Assembly (NCBI GenBank): GCA_022113835.1
Contig: JAILWY010000014.1
Span: 7,751,501-7,815,500, forward strand
Origin: Atopsyche davidsoni
Taxonomy: Eukaryota; Arthropoda; Insecta; Trichoptera; Hydrobiosidae
DNA length: 64,000 nucleotides
Direction of reading: 5' to 3'
Part shown: piece after piece, positions 23,001 through 36,000 of the stretch
How the letters are laid out: every line of letters starts with the position of its first letter
How positions within the stretch are numbered: the first letter of the stretch is position 1
The notes under the pieces: model-generated
What the model saw: only the letters and a program-made list of their open reading frames with translations
Told to the model about the DNA's origin: nothing
The model's database searches: none
Position numbers and translations under genes: made by a program

Positions 23001-25531
23001 ATGTCTCAGTAACAACCATTCAGGTCACATTGAATAGTGCCATTTTACTTACTAAACTAAAAATATTAGAAAAAGTAAAAGTGACGGACAAATTTGATGC
23101 TAAACTATTATTGTTTAGATTTCCCATATAAATTTATTAAAAATATAAAATGGAAATTAATATGAGATGTTATTATGACTGTACAATATACATTGCCAAT
23201 CTACACTTTTGATAAATGAATAAGCTAACATCGAATGAATTTACTAAATTTAATTCTAATTCTGGTATACCTTAGTTATTAAAAAACAATTATAAAACTG
23301 TCCGTCACAGTTGGCAAATTATATGTTAAACGGAAGACATCAATGCGAATTATTTATTATGTATTTTTATTTACGTCATTAACCTTTTAAAATATTACAG
23401 AGCTTCTGTCGACGGGAGTCAAATGAAAGGGTTACACTGTATACCAGTTCAGCCATGGTATAAAATTATCTATTATACAATAAGTGCATTATTTCTTATT
23501 TAAAAGTTCTATACTTCATTTTCAAAATAAAGGACATCAATTTTAAAAGGCTAATTTTTTCATAAATATGTTTCATATTTTATAAAGTTTTAAGACGCCA
23601 ATTTCTAACAAGTATCACAAACATCAAGCTGTTTACACCCAAGAGATGACTAACAATTCATTTTGCACACGGGAATGATGTCATCCTATCATCCTTTGGT
23701 TCCCACTGTATTTAGTAAAGTACGCCTAAAGCTGAAACTTTCATTTTGTGATGTGAATTTGGTGTTGCGTGTTTGTTTAATAATTTAACAAAGTGTACCA
23801 AGCATCAACGTTTCATGACCAAAATATCATCGAAGAGTACCTGAAAATTTTCATTGTACATAATAAACAGTACAAATTCAAGTGGATTGTAGGAAAACTT
23901 TATAAATTCAAGATACCAAAATAGTGCTGCTGTGAATTCAACAACACGAAAAGCTCGAGAGCACTTGTAAAATGTATTCAACGCCAAGTATCTCCTTCAG
24001 TATTCAAAATGTAAACAGTAACAATGCATGTGAAATATTTAATCATGTCCGTTTTGGACTTGTATTTTTTAAATATTAAAAAAATAGTTAACAGTTATTT
24101 CAACATAACACCAAATCCTGATGTTACGAACAAATTATAATAAATTTGTAACAAAGCTTTGGTAACATCGCTCCGACAGTTGCAAGTGCTTGATAAATAT
24201 TATTAGTAATATGATGTTGGTATATTTTATATTATATTGCATTGTCTTTAATTTACCACTTTATTCTTTTAAATTCTCTTATTATTTATCACAGGTGAAA
24301 AAAAGGACGGTTAAACAATGATATTGTCTATGTTCAAATTAGACTCAACCATATAAAATTTTAAAATTCAGGGCGTTCGTAACTCAAGAAATATTTATAA
24401 CGAGGAGAGTCAATAATATTATATCAAATTCAACAAATTTTCTTAAAATATCTATTTGACAAGGTAGAAATAAACACATTGTGTTGATACATACATTCCG
24501 AAAACACGTCTTGAATTTTTAAAATTTTTTTGAACAATTATTGATTTCAATTTTAGGCCGGAAAAATAGGACGAACAGTATACACAGTTATGGAAGTAGG
24601 TACTCCTATAAAAAATAATTTAGTATAATAGTTTCCTTTGATTTCATAACACTTGTAAAATATTATAAATGTTAACATACAATAGTCATGTTAAAATAAA
24701 TCAATATTAGTATGTATTAGGTATTTTTCCCATCCAAGTTTCATAAAGTAAAAGAAGTTTTATTAATACAGGAATATTTTTTGAGCTGTCTTTCAATTTC
24801 ATACAATTTCAATGGCATTGTTATTTTTAAATAACCCAATCATAAAAAATATATAACTGCTCGTTTATTTTGTGAGCATTGTTTTCACCATTCATCATTT
24901 AAAAATAACGAGACCAACTTAAATCAGTACGTGTTTTTTTTAATTCTTATATAATAAATAAAATTATTTTATTCAATCGGAATTTTAATGAAAGATTGTA
25001 AAATATCTCAACGCGTTTAACCCGAGCTTAAACCGGAAGAGTTCTGTCATGTGACGTTGAATAAATTAAAAAAGCGTATAATTGAATAACATCAAGATAT
25101 TATTGAATGAAAAGGTAATTTTTGTAGCTCCACATATCCCCTTAAATTCTAAACAAATCTAACTCCAAGGCCAGCATGATACTTGGTCCATCTCACGATC
25201 GGAAAACTTGATGGAAAGTTTTCCAAAACTCTTGTAGTTCAAATATTTATGAGAATTTTCACTCGACATCTCCATTATAATATCAAATATACTGATGGAG
25301 GGTAAGGTTTGATGAATAAGGAAGAATAATTATACTTAAGCCTCACATTTTCATCAGGACAATGGTTGAGCCTCTTAGAGATATTTTGGAGTGGAGAGAT
25401 CATTAGATCTAATATAGAATGTTTTAGTGTCATTTTTAGCCGAATTTGGGATTTTGTTGGCGAGGATCCACCGCATGACTTGGCTGGAGTCGTGATGTTT
25501 ACGATTGCGGTGGAGAGTGGAGGTCTTTCCC
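20094..25531. other. Intergenic AT-rich DNA with no gene seen
   Basis: Contains the 3' UTR of the pseudophosphatase (ATTAAA near 20350, AATAAA near 20507) and, at its right end, the 3' UTR of the calmodulin-like gene. In between I see only AT-rich sequence with short random frames. Confidence 0.6.
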
Positions 25532-28500
25532 TTAGTTCTTTGAAGTAAGGATCGTCACAAACTCTGAAAAAAATCATAAATTATTCAGTGTGGAGATGCA
25601 CTAGCTTTTAAACATTTGATTTGTTATTAAAATGCTAAGTGCTAATAGTTGATATATTATTTAAGTTTTGTATGTTTACTCAATATAAAAGTAATTTGGT
25701 AGTAGTTCATTTATAATATTTAAGCCATATATAAATAACAAATCACCGTCATAGTTGACCATGCCATCTCCATCCATATCAGCTTCGCGGATCATGTCGT
25801 CCACTTCTTCATCAGTCAGTCTTTCACCAAGATTAGTCATCACATGACGCAGTTCCACCGACGAGATGAGGCCGTCGTTGTTTTTATCGAACACTCTGAA
25901 ATTTAATGAAAGTATTTTAAATATCATTTATAATAATTGATTTCTACTTTTTGGTTGGTGAATATGATACCTATATTAATACCTTCTGATAAAGTTGAAT
26001 GGTGAATTATAGAAAATTGAAAATAAAAGAGCTATCATACCGAAATGCTTCTCGGAGTTCATCTTCTCCATCAGACCCTTTCATCTTCTTGGACATCATT
26101 TGCAAGAACTCGTTGAATTCTATGGTACCATTACCATCTTGATCCACTTCATTCACCATATCACGTAGTTCAGTCTCTGTAATATTTAAAATAATATATA
26201 GATAACTATTGCGTGTTATATTTAACTAAGAATATGATGATTTCACTTTTCATGCTGTAACAATAAAAAAGAATTCAAGATGTGTTGCTGGAGACATAAA
26301 GCAAGAGCTGAGATTCTTTTATCGGGTACCTCTCTGATAGAAATGAATCATCAATCAACCTGAAATCATATTATGCGATGGTTGTTAAAGACTCTGGATT
26401 TTAAAGATACCAACTGGGTAAGACAATATTTATTTTAGATTAAGAAATTGAAAGTTTTTTTTTCATATAGGCATAATTTTTTTACTAATGGAATGATAAA
26501 TTACTCCGCTATTGGAGGTATTATCGTTGGTGTATTAAGAAGATTGTTGTTAATAAGCTTTTGTGCCAAATAATGAATCTAGTAATTGTTGAAATAATGG
26601 ATATGTAGTTATTTCTTAATATTGTAAGATTACCAGTGGGCCTCTGTCCCAAAGAGCGCATGACAACCCCCAGTTCAGCCATGGTGATAGTGCCATCTTC
26701 GTCCTTGTCAAACAGCATGAAAGCCTCCTTGAATTCTGAAAGTATTAAAATAAATACATTCTCAGTAGTCTTAGTTAATGAGAAGTCATGTTCAAAATAC
26801 GGATAAATTGACAATGTGTAATGACTATATCTGAGAAATTAATATATAAAAATTTTCTAAGTATGCAAATAATATACAATAATATTAATGAGTCATTAAC
26901 ACATAAAAATACCAAACAAAGAACAAAAAAAAAAATACCTCCATCACATTGTCATATCCAAAAATATTATACAATGTCAGATTTTACATAGTCAATAAAT
27001 TGATATTTTGTTTATTTAATACTTTTTGTAAATGTAAGAAATATTGACTAATTAGATTAAAAAATCTACTATGTGTTTCCTCAGATATATATATATATAT
27101 ACCGAAAATTAAGAATTACCTGCAACTTGGTCCTCTGTGAGTCCATATTCCGACTGAAATGAAAACACAATATACAATTAGTAAATTGTTATTTTTGTAA
27201 CAATAAAAAGTAGGTCTTAATATTAAAATAAAAATGCACGGTCAAAAAACTTGTATCTTCATTTTGTGTGTTCATTAAGGCAAATATATAAAAAAAATAC
27301 TACTAAAATTTATATAATTTAAAGAAAATTGTGGCAGTTCATTCTTAAATAATTAATTAGAATTATAAATTGGTTTGAAACAGAGCTGTAGGGCTTTGGA
27401 ATAGGGTCATTGCTGATGATGATATGTCTCAGTTATATTTATTGTTTGTTATGAGAAAGTATTGCTGTGACAATAGCACAGATACCATCTTGTTAAATTA
27501 ATATATCAGCAAAATACTGTAACGGTGCAAGCGTAGTGGCTTACTTATATATTTTGGCAAACAGTCAAGAATTTTACAGTCTAACAAGCAAATTAATATT
27601 AGATGGTCGTATTGTTGTAGATGAAGTAGGCGAGAACCGAGTCTACCTGTAGTTGTAACAAATGTTATATCTAGAGCGAGAACTATTCACTAGAGAGAGA
27701 AGTCTCTGATAGCACGGTATATAGATGGACGAGTGAAAACCATTGGCTTATTTGAAGCATACAATTGTAATGCTCACATTTATATCTATCATACATTGTG
27801 AATCAGATTTTGGCACAGTCATCATATTCCTTTGAAGGAATTAGGTAACTGACCTCTCTTATGAGCTTAAGTCCCTTAAGGAGGCACTTCATACACATGT
27901 TATTCAAATGGGCCGACTTAAAATGGGCGGTAGTAGAGTAGCAAGTATTAAATATATGTTTTTAGTATTTTTTCAATTTAATAAAGAGGTTTAGATTGAT
28001 TTTGAAGAATCTATTTTTGATTGTAATTCTGATTTAAAATAGAAAAAAATAAGTAAAAAAGGGTTTTGAAAGGTTCTTGGCGTTAACAGACTAAAAAGAC
28101 TGTTCCTGTTGTTGTTATGCAGTATTGCTATATGGGAATAACAGACAGGAGGTATGATTATTCTCATTTCTCGCAAGCCAGTCGATCGGTCAGTCCCTAA
28201 GACCACCGCTATGGACCAAATACTACAGTAGGCCTACAACTCTTAACAAAATATGCTTACATCCCTTAGATTATTATTTATAATTCTCATAGCAAATTTA
28301 TAGCAAAATTATTCATCAATAGTGTAAAATATTTTTTTTCGTACAAAATTTACATCGTTTTTATTTAATAACTGTATGGTATCGTTTAATAATTTTTTTT
28401 GAAAGTCCTGAAATTATTTTTTAATAATAACAAAAAAAATCAACCATTTGGCGCTGAAATGCCCGTCGGCTTGTAGCTCGGGGAAAATGAACATGTTTTT

Positions 28501-29216
28501 CTGGGACAGGCTCGCGTGTGGTAGTGCTCGTATGTTAATGATTTGGGGGATTCGACTGTCGCCCCTTTGCGTGATGAGCACTACTCTCTCTGGGCCTGTG
28601 AAATATCGGCCGGACGTAGAGCAGCGTGCACACACAGCGTTACGTGTTTAACTTAATAAACTTGTAAATACCCGCCATGGGAGAGTAATGCGCCAAAGTG
28701 TGCTGCTCCGACCGTGTTCCTCGGGGCCACTGCCAATAGTGAGCGGTCAAAGTGCCAGGGTTTTCATTTCAAGGATGTAAACAAACATTTTTTCATTATT
28801 TTTAGTACTTAGAATTTATGACCATCGCTCGGAGATTTATTTTAAATACTATTTTGAACTTTTTTCTTCTGGCACGCTGTTTTGGCGATTATTATTTTGT
28901 AAAAATAGAAAACTTTTATTATTTACGGCATTGTGATACGTCATTGAATATTTTTGTTTTGTAGGAGTGTATTTTCCTTTCAAAGATATATCTAACGTTA
29001 GAATTTAAATTACGCATTTGTGATCATTTTGGGATAGGTCAGAAATAGAGAAACGAGACTGTTTTTCTGGAAAAAAAAATGAGAAAAGGTCTTTGAGAAG
29101 ATGTAGTAGTTAGATTTACAGACTTACAGAGAATGACTTACAGACACTTGCCGTATCTGGAGATCACTAGTGAGCCTCCGGAGTCGTCTGTACTCCCTCC
29201 CGTATTTTTCGTCCAT
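25532..29216 (-). CDS. Calmodulin-like (neo-calmodulin type) Ca2+ sensor, short isoform, 6 exons, 175 aa
   Basis: A calcium-binding regulator of the calmodulin family. Minus-strand exons: 29216-29142, 27153-27120, 26735-26634, 26176-26041, 25895-25747, 25563-25532; all GT-AG, phases 0,1,1,2,1, total 175 codons plus TAA. Four EF-hand loops are all canonical, with Asp at position 1 and Glu at position 12: 46-57 ([12 protein letters not shown]), 82-93 ([12 protein letters not shown]), 119-130 ([12 protein letters not shown]), 155-166 ([12 protein letters not shown]). It differs from true calmodulin in a basic 25-residue N-terminal extension (starts [15 protein letters not shown]), replacements in the central linker ([12 protein letters not shown]) and an end in ILTSKN. 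Insects carry such calmodulin relatives beside calmodulin itself. Exon 1 ends in phase 0, so exon 2 can also be joined to the upstream exons at 33.0-57.8 kb; see that entry. Confidence 0.93.
28440..28740. other. GC-rich block in intron 1 of the calmodulin-like gene
   Basis: A roughly 300-bp GC-rich patch with an open frame on the minus strand (about 28430-28640) that I do not recognise. No matching in-phase splice pair was found, so it may be a decayed transposon or an unrecognised alternative exon. Confidence 0.3.
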
Positions 29217-29399
29217 TGTCGCCAGCTTGGACACTTTATTCAACAGGTTTTGTATTTTTTTTGATTTACAATTATAATTATACTGATAGTAAAATCAATT
29301 ATGCGTTACACTCAAAAATACGTAAACAATTACACGACCATGACACGTTCATATATATTCTCTATTGTTATGCTGAAGCATGAAAAAAACACGTTTTCA

Positions 29400-29775
29400 A
29401 TGAATTTTCAATAAGTAGCACAGAGAAAACGGAAGTTTATTCACTAATTTCACTACACTTTCACAGCGAGCAGCCCTAGTGGGTACTCGGGCAGATATTG
29501 AGCGCGATCGTGACCAAAACAAACTTGACCTTTTGTATCGATCACAGCCAGCACGGTGGTCGATTAGTGCGGGATTCAGAAGCCGGCACGTGAGTTGGCG
29601 GGCATCGCAGCGCAAATAGCCGACACTTTCCTGAAATAGCCCGAGAGGACCACGACCAGTGATGCTCCCGTGGGTATTCGGGGACCCGCGAAGTGCGCAA
29701 GCGAGTGCACGAGAAACTGCTCTCAGCACTTTGCCTGCGCTTTGACATCATTCTACGACCAACGGGAATAAGATA
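29400..29775 (-). promoter_or_regulatory. CpG-rich promoter/5' UTR region of the short calmodulin-like isoform
   Basis: A GC- and CpG-rich block begins about 190 bp upstream of the minus-strand ATG at 29216. At its far edge, GAGATAAAAACGC (near 29800) on the minus strand is a weak TATA-like sequence. Placement makes it the likely promoter and leader of the short isoform; the exact start is not readable. Confidence 0.4.
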
Positions 29776-30487
29776 GCTCAATTGAGCCAGCGAAGCGTTT
29801 TTATCTCTAAAAAATACTTGGATTCATGCGTGTAGTTTTACGACTTAGTAATTTTTTTCGCAAAAAGCATACCCGCGCGGCTTTATATTCACGAATAAAA
29901 AGGGTTGTCTGGCTGGATAAAACCTTCGCCGGCTATCCGAGGATAAACATTCAGAAGCGAGATAGTCAACAAACGGAGGGGATTAGAGGAGCAGTGAAAA
30001 TAAACAAGCCTTCGCTATCTAGCGGCGAGTAGCTCAAGCTGCGATAAAATACGTAATCTGCAATGCCGGCCGCTCCCCGAGGGGGGCTGTTTTCAGGAGG
30101 AAATTTATGGATGAAATTTACTATTTTTTACGTATAGAGAAAATATCCAAAATAGACTTAAGCGTTTGGAAGCTTATTTTATTATTTATTGAAAAGTTTT
30201 CCCCCTTACTCGGAAAAGCGGTGTATTGAATATTACATTGTGTATATTTTTCTGTATATATGAAGGAATAGGAGAAAATTTTATTAAATTTATATTCGAC
30301 TCAAAGAGCTGCCGAAGAGATGATTTCTACGTTTGTACGGCCAGTATTATTTATAAATTGAGACCCGAAAGCACGACGGGCGAGTTGCTCGGCAGCTGAG
30401 ACTTTTCAATGGAGAGTCGCATTTTTACGATTTCAAAACTTGAAAAATAATTGTAAAAAATCGTGCTTCGAGCAGTTTTCATTGGAA

Positions 30488-30507
30488 AACCTAACCTAAC
30501 CTAACCC
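30488..30507. repeat. Short CCTAA tract (insect telomere-type repeat)
   Basis: Three and a half units of CCTAA, the complement of the insect telomere repeat TTAGG, in otherwise single-copy DNA. Such short interstitial tracts are common, so this says little beyond being consistent with an insect. Confidence 0.7.
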
Positions 30508-30759
30508 AAAAACATCGGATAGTCCAGATGTGACTGAAAACCAGTCAGACGGTGTCACGGGCTTTGATACATCGCGTATAGTGCAGCCTGATCTTGTGGT
30601 GAACCTCGTTATCTCTTTTCGGGTCTGCCCTCTGACAAACAATTAATAACGATCGAATCACGCACAAATACGCAATGTAAAACAAATAAGGTTCTGCATT
30701 AATAATTCATTCGTGTCAGATAGTTTGCCTCTTGTAAATTTTGTGTATACAAATATGGG

Positions 30760-30862
30760 TAAGTGGGAAACGATAATTTGATTATCCACTTGTGATGTCT
30801 GACCGCGCTCGCCGGGCCGCGGCAGACTCGCCCCGGCAGGGCCCTCTTCAATCGATAACACC
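30760..30862 (-). other. Unexplained GC-rich open segment
   Basis: On the minus strand a frame reads GEWLKADPDLVLSIEEG and then a Pro/Arg/Gly-rich stretch. It sits between the two proposed promoters of the calmodulin-like gene. Stops lie shortly upstream and no good acceptor was found, so it could be a relic of a retroelement or an unrecognised exon. Confidence 0.25.
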
Positions 30863-31030
30863 AAATCAGGGTCAGCCTTAAGCCACTCTCCGATATTATT
30901 ATTTCATTACTGAAAATTGATGTTACGAGTACCCGGGGAATCCTAGTGAACGCAAGGGAGTACCCAATCTGAAACCCTGAGTCATATATTAAAGCGTTTT
31001 AAACGTGTCATTAAAGTAATACCACAGTAA

Positions 31031-31032
<2 letters not shown>

Positions 31033-31110
<78 letters not shown>

Positions 31111-31119
31111 TATATATAT
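31033..31119. repeat. AT dinucleotide microsatellite
   Basis: A run of more than 35 AT units with two interruptions at its right end. Confidence 0.95.
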
Positions 31120-32444
31120 GTATATATAAATTACTCATTAATGACAATCAGAGATTTATTTTACCACAATCTCAAATTTATAACTTTAAAGCCCAGTGTT
31201 TTGAATATGATACGTGTGGTGGCAATGTACGTAAATAATTTTATTATATATTTATGTTCTTTGACAAAGTAAAAAAAAAATGTATCAAAAACTTCATTAG
31301 GTCGTTTCATTAAATTTTTATAGGTTACTCGTACGGTTAACTAGTAGTAACTACATACTCGTCACATTGAATGATGTGTTTTCATTTTGCCCAATAGAAA
31401 GTAATGGTATACAAACAGAGTTTTAAAGCTTACATTGTTTTTACGAGGATTAGAGTAGAATTTTTTTTTAATTGTTTATTTTTACATTATTGTTAAAATC
31501 TTATCGCGTATATAAATTATGCATAAAAACTTTCAAAAAATTGCCGATTTTAAAATATACCAGAGTACAGCTTTATAAGCTTAATATATTTTAATTAAAT
31601 ACAAAAATAGTTTTACGGTGGTTCGAAACATTAGATATTATTTTATTTGACAATATCAAGTTTAACATATATAATTAAAAAATATTTTTCGATACACATA
31701 TATGTGTATTTATTTTAACTTAAAATTATGACAATGTTTAACTATGCTCGTGTCCTGTGAAGCTTTATAACAGAAATCGTTGCGAGGGCGAGAACGAATA
31801 TAATTAACACGTTTTATGTTTTAGCTTAATGCTTAGATAAACAGGTACATTATAACAGTGCCCTAAACAAAAGGACATTACATTTGTAGGAACATACATA
31901 ACAGGTGTCTTGAGCCTTCCTTGGAGACTAACGTGTCTCCAAAATCTGCTTCGTGTAACTTATGCTGACAGTCCGACCAACGTAACCGAGTTATTGTGAG
32001 AAAACCAGCACATTACGTTACGAGATAGTGTTTAATTGAGTTTACATGTATTTACTGTCGTAGATATATTGCGTGGTCTAAATGAAGCTAGAAAATTCAA
32101 CGTTTATTTTTATAGTTATAGTATGTAGATTAGGGAATTAAATGACGATATGCGACATATGTCCGTGGCCACTTGTTATGCTTGTTAGCATGTGAGCTGC
32201 GTTATAAGTTTAACTAGTTATTGTAGTATTTGGAATTGACAGTATCGCCACTCTATTTTAGTGAGTTTATCGTCTTAAACAATAAGTATGCATAGACGCA
32301 GCAGTGTATACGCAGACATTTCCTTCCTATATAGAACTGCAGTGTAGAAGGACCCGATGACACCATGAACCATGAACACGGACTCAGCATGAGTATATGC
32401 TCAGTGAAATAGTCGCCAATCTCCCCTGAGGAGAGACACTTAAC

Positions 32445-32934
32445 CATAGGTTCCCAACGGGGGCGGTACCGCCCTCCAGTGGGCGCTGGAGCTTTCCAAG
32501 AGGGCGGTGGCGGGTCCAAGGGAAAATGAACGAACTTTTTGCATTAATTTTTTTTTGATTAGAGCTGTAGATTTCTAATATTTTTGAATAAAACACATGA
32601 GTGATTTTCCACATTTTCGTTTTTATTAGTGACCGGTTTCGCCAACCTTTCACGTTGGCATTATCAAACACAGTGCCAACGTGAAAGGTTGGCGAAAACG
32701 GTCACTAATAAAAACGAAAATGTGGAAAATCACTCAAGTATTTTATTCAAAAATATTAAAATGGAATTCCACCAAGTACTCTCTGTCAAAAATATTGAAT
32801 TTCTTAACAGTAGATTTTTCACAAAAAGCCAGAAAATGATCAAAATTATAACTGTTATGTTGCGCAAAGGGGGGCGTTGGAATTTATTTTTCTTGTCAAG
32901 GGGGCGGTGGTCAATAAAAGGTTGGGAACCTATG
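32445..32934. mobile_element. hAT-type MITE, 490 bp, with 8-bp target duplication
   Basis: A perfect 14-bp terminal inverted repeat (CATAGGTTCCCAAC ... GTTGGGAACCTATG) is flanked by CACTTAAC on the left (32437-32444) and CACTTGAC on the right (32935-32942), an 8-bp duplication with one mismatch. Eight-bp duplications and GGTTCCCAAC tips are typical of hAT elements. There is no transposase. A Penelope-like palindrome (32578-32802) sits inside it, so it is a nested insertion. The right end lies about 60 bp beyond the donor of the minus-strand exon ending at 33004. Confidence 0.85.
32578..32802. repeat. Penelope-like repeat family, copy c (inverted dimer of the core)
   Basis: The arm ATTTTTGAATAAAACACATG with GTGATTTTCCACATTTTCG and AGTGACCGGTTTCGCC is mirrored by its complement, and the hairpin GCCAACGTGAAAGGTTGGC occurs once on each strand (about 32641-32659 minus, 32675-32693 plus). 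After the right arm comes ATGGAATTCCACCAAGTACT, as in copies a and b. It is inserted within the hAT MITE, hence younger than that element. Confidence 0.6.
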
Positions 32935-33003
32935 CACTTGACGAAGAAGATGCATTAGGTTTTCAATGAGTAGAAGTTGGGTATTTGTGAAGGAGCCACT
33001 TAC

Positions 33004-36000
33004 CAGGTTGATGGTGACGGTGAGCTCGTACTGCTGGTGCTTGTGGCCCTTCTTCTTCTTGCCCGCGGGCGGCTTGGCGGCGGCGGCGGCGGCGGCCTTG
33101 GGCGGGGCGGTCTTCACGGTGCCCTTCTGGGCGGAGGGCTTGGAGGGCGTGCGCGGGGGTCCCTTGCCAGCCGCGCCCTTGCTGCCGGGGGTGGCCGGCT
33201 TCTGCGCCGCGCCCTTCTGGCTCACGTGCCCCGACCCGTCCGCGGGCTTGTTGCGCGCCTGGAGAGGAGACACATAGCTTTAGAAGTGCACACCGAACAC
33301 ACTGTACACACTGTACACACTGTATACTGCGTCACATCATAAAATATTCCCTTTTGATCTCAGCTAAGTACATGGGTGGTGAGGCGACCGGTTGCTACTG
33401 AACACGTGCTTTCCTATAATGACCTGATTGATGAGGCTAGATCAGCTTCTAATAGGTAAATACAAAGGGAAGTTTTTTGTTATGAAATTTTCTTCTAGGT
33501 TCTGGTTCTTCTGCGTTCGCGTTGCGTCCTAATTATATGATAGGGGATTTTGATTCTGATAATGCTTAATTTAAACAAATTAAAAGTGAAATATACTTTA
33601 AAATAAAAAAAATTGCTGGTTACCTTCGTCATGTTTTTATATACAAATATATACTTTTTGTGCAAATTTTTATAGCTATTTTATTATCACTTCTCCGTCG
33701 ATAAACAAGCGCCTATCAATATACAAGGGCAACTGAGTACTCATTTATTTTAACCAGGTTTTAATTACTTTTGAAATACCAGATTATATTAAATTTACCT
33801 GTGTGAGGCAACCAAAACTTATTTTATTTGTCTGGTAATCCATTTTTCCAAAAAATTATATCAAAGATTGATAATACTTCATAGCTCGACGTATTCGAAT
33901 TAGATAATGAAAAACGAAATTAACTGTCTCGCAGGTATTTATAAAATATTTATTTTAATTATTTGTAAAAAAATGTTAAAAAGTTGACTATTCGATTTAG
34001 TAGAATAAATTATTTCATAGGTTTCATCGATAAGTGTTGTCGAGTTGCGTAGAATTTTACGAATATTTCCTTTCTAGTTTTGCTGTAATAATACAATCCT
34101 GAAGTGATATTCCTTCGTGAGGCACATTTTCAGCAGAGGCTATAATTTCGCTCGTGTGCCTTATATTTCTGCTACAAGCCTATAACGCCGCAGTGGCAGA
34201 TGTTCAATGAGGACGAATATCCACGCAGCGCCAGGAAATGTATAAAATATGAAGACGAAATAACTCTGTACCTGAAAAATTATCCCCGAAACATCCCTCG
34301 TTTTAATGTTTTCATATATTATATATAAACTGTTCAAAAATTTATTTGATATATAATTTTAATAAATTATTGAAAATGTTAACATAAAAAAACAATAGAA
34401 CCTGTAAGATATAACTTTATAATTTCCCCAGGGCCGCTCCTTTTCTGTCCCGAGTTTGTAGTTCAATTTATTTGGCAAGGGAGAGAGCTCGCCATTCATA
34501 AGCACGCTATTGCACTTTCTTTAAAGAATAAATGAGCGAATTACTATAAATGAAGAATATGAATCGATCGATTAAATAAAAGTACCGAGTCTTAATGTCA
34601 CTACCGTGCATATTGAATGGTATTTTCGTTCAAAACGGACTGTAACAGCCGGGATAGCTTAATTACGGAAATGACTTAATTGAAAAAAATAATTGAAAAT
34701 TATTAAACTCAAGGCTTCCGGAGAGATATTTCCGTTTTTTTTTTTTTTTTAATTTTGCAGATTTTTATATAATCGGTTCAAGTAAATTTTATATATCCTG
34801 AGAATAGTGTCCCGCGTGGTAACGATTTTATAAATTGTATTTGACTTTTTAATCATTTTTCTACTTTTATTTTAAAGAATATTTGTCCGTTATGAGAGAA
34901 ATTATTGAAATATTTGGATAATAAGTTCTTAGAATCTCAGCAGTCTCATGGTATTAAAAAAGTGTTTTTTAATGTACACTAACATTATATTGGCTGTAAT
35001 ACGAAAGACACTAAAAAAATCACCAAGTTTAATCTTTGCTTTGGGCACGTGAAGGTAAAATATTTGTTTTTTCGTGGCATCATCGCTCCAAAGATTGGAT
35101 ATTTTTACAATGAAGTCGTGTCTCATCACACGTGGCCATCCCCCGGTGAGTGTTTTCCGTTCCGCCAATTTATCTTCTATATCGCCGAGTTATGTAATGG
35201 CCGAGCTGTATTGGAAATACGTACGACGCGGAGAGGGCTGAGGCTCTGAGAGAGAATCGAGAACCCCTAAAGCCGACTTGAAATGGCCCCTCAAAATTTA
35301 AGTGCCAAATAAATAAAAGGTTGGCCGTGATATTCGCAAGTGTTGATCATTATTTTCAGGATTGAAAGAAAAATAGGGGCAATTTAGGAATATGTCACTT
35401 GAAGATTATTTAAAAAAAAAAATCGTAATAATATGTGTGTAAGCTTATGTCATTTGTATTACTGTAAACTTTGACTCTCTAATGTGAATATTTACTTACA
35501 AATATATATATATATATATACATATAGATGTTGAATCGGTCAAGTAGAATTTTCAGAAAAAGCTAGGTACATGAGAATATTTGGACGAGTCCTTAAGCAC
35601 AGGTGAATATTGAGTATTAAATATTTCTACACCTTTACCCGTATAAGCATATTGTGTTAACAATACGTTTGCAGGTAAATGTTACACGTATACAAAGAAA
35701 AATTACAACCCGGGAAAGTTTTATTATTATACTGAGGGGAGTAAGCGAAGGCGATGCGAGATTACGCTTCAAGTTTGTCTCACGGAGAGCAGAGTAGAGA
35801 TGATCCCATGTTTATATAGATATGGGATAGACACATGTAATATAAACTTTTAGCTGACACGATCAGCGTCTTTGAGACAAATAGAAGAGTGTGGTTAAAG
35901 AGAAGAGAACGAAGAGAAAGACAGAAGAATCTTATCTTAACCGCATCACTTTCGCCATCAGAGGCAGTGTTCGTGGGGGTGGAGAGTAGGGCGGAAAATT

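Noticed and set aside
28414..28651. Possible gene in the GC-rich block within calmodulin-like intron 1
   Set aside because: Unrecognised on both strands, no matching splice phase; kept only as an unexplained block.
30488..30507. A telomere or chromosome end
   Set aside because: Only three and a half CCTAA units with unique DNA on both sides; too short to mean a telomere.
32253..32671. Minus-strand frames MDPPPPSW... and overlapping
   Set aside because: They lie across the hAT MITE terminus and the nested palindrome, so they are transposon sequence, not a gene.
32966..33342. Two plus-strand frames of over 100 codons, rich in Gly/Ala/Leu
   Set aside because: Antisense shadows of the GC-rich minus-strand exon 33258-33004, which has proper splice sites and biased codon use.
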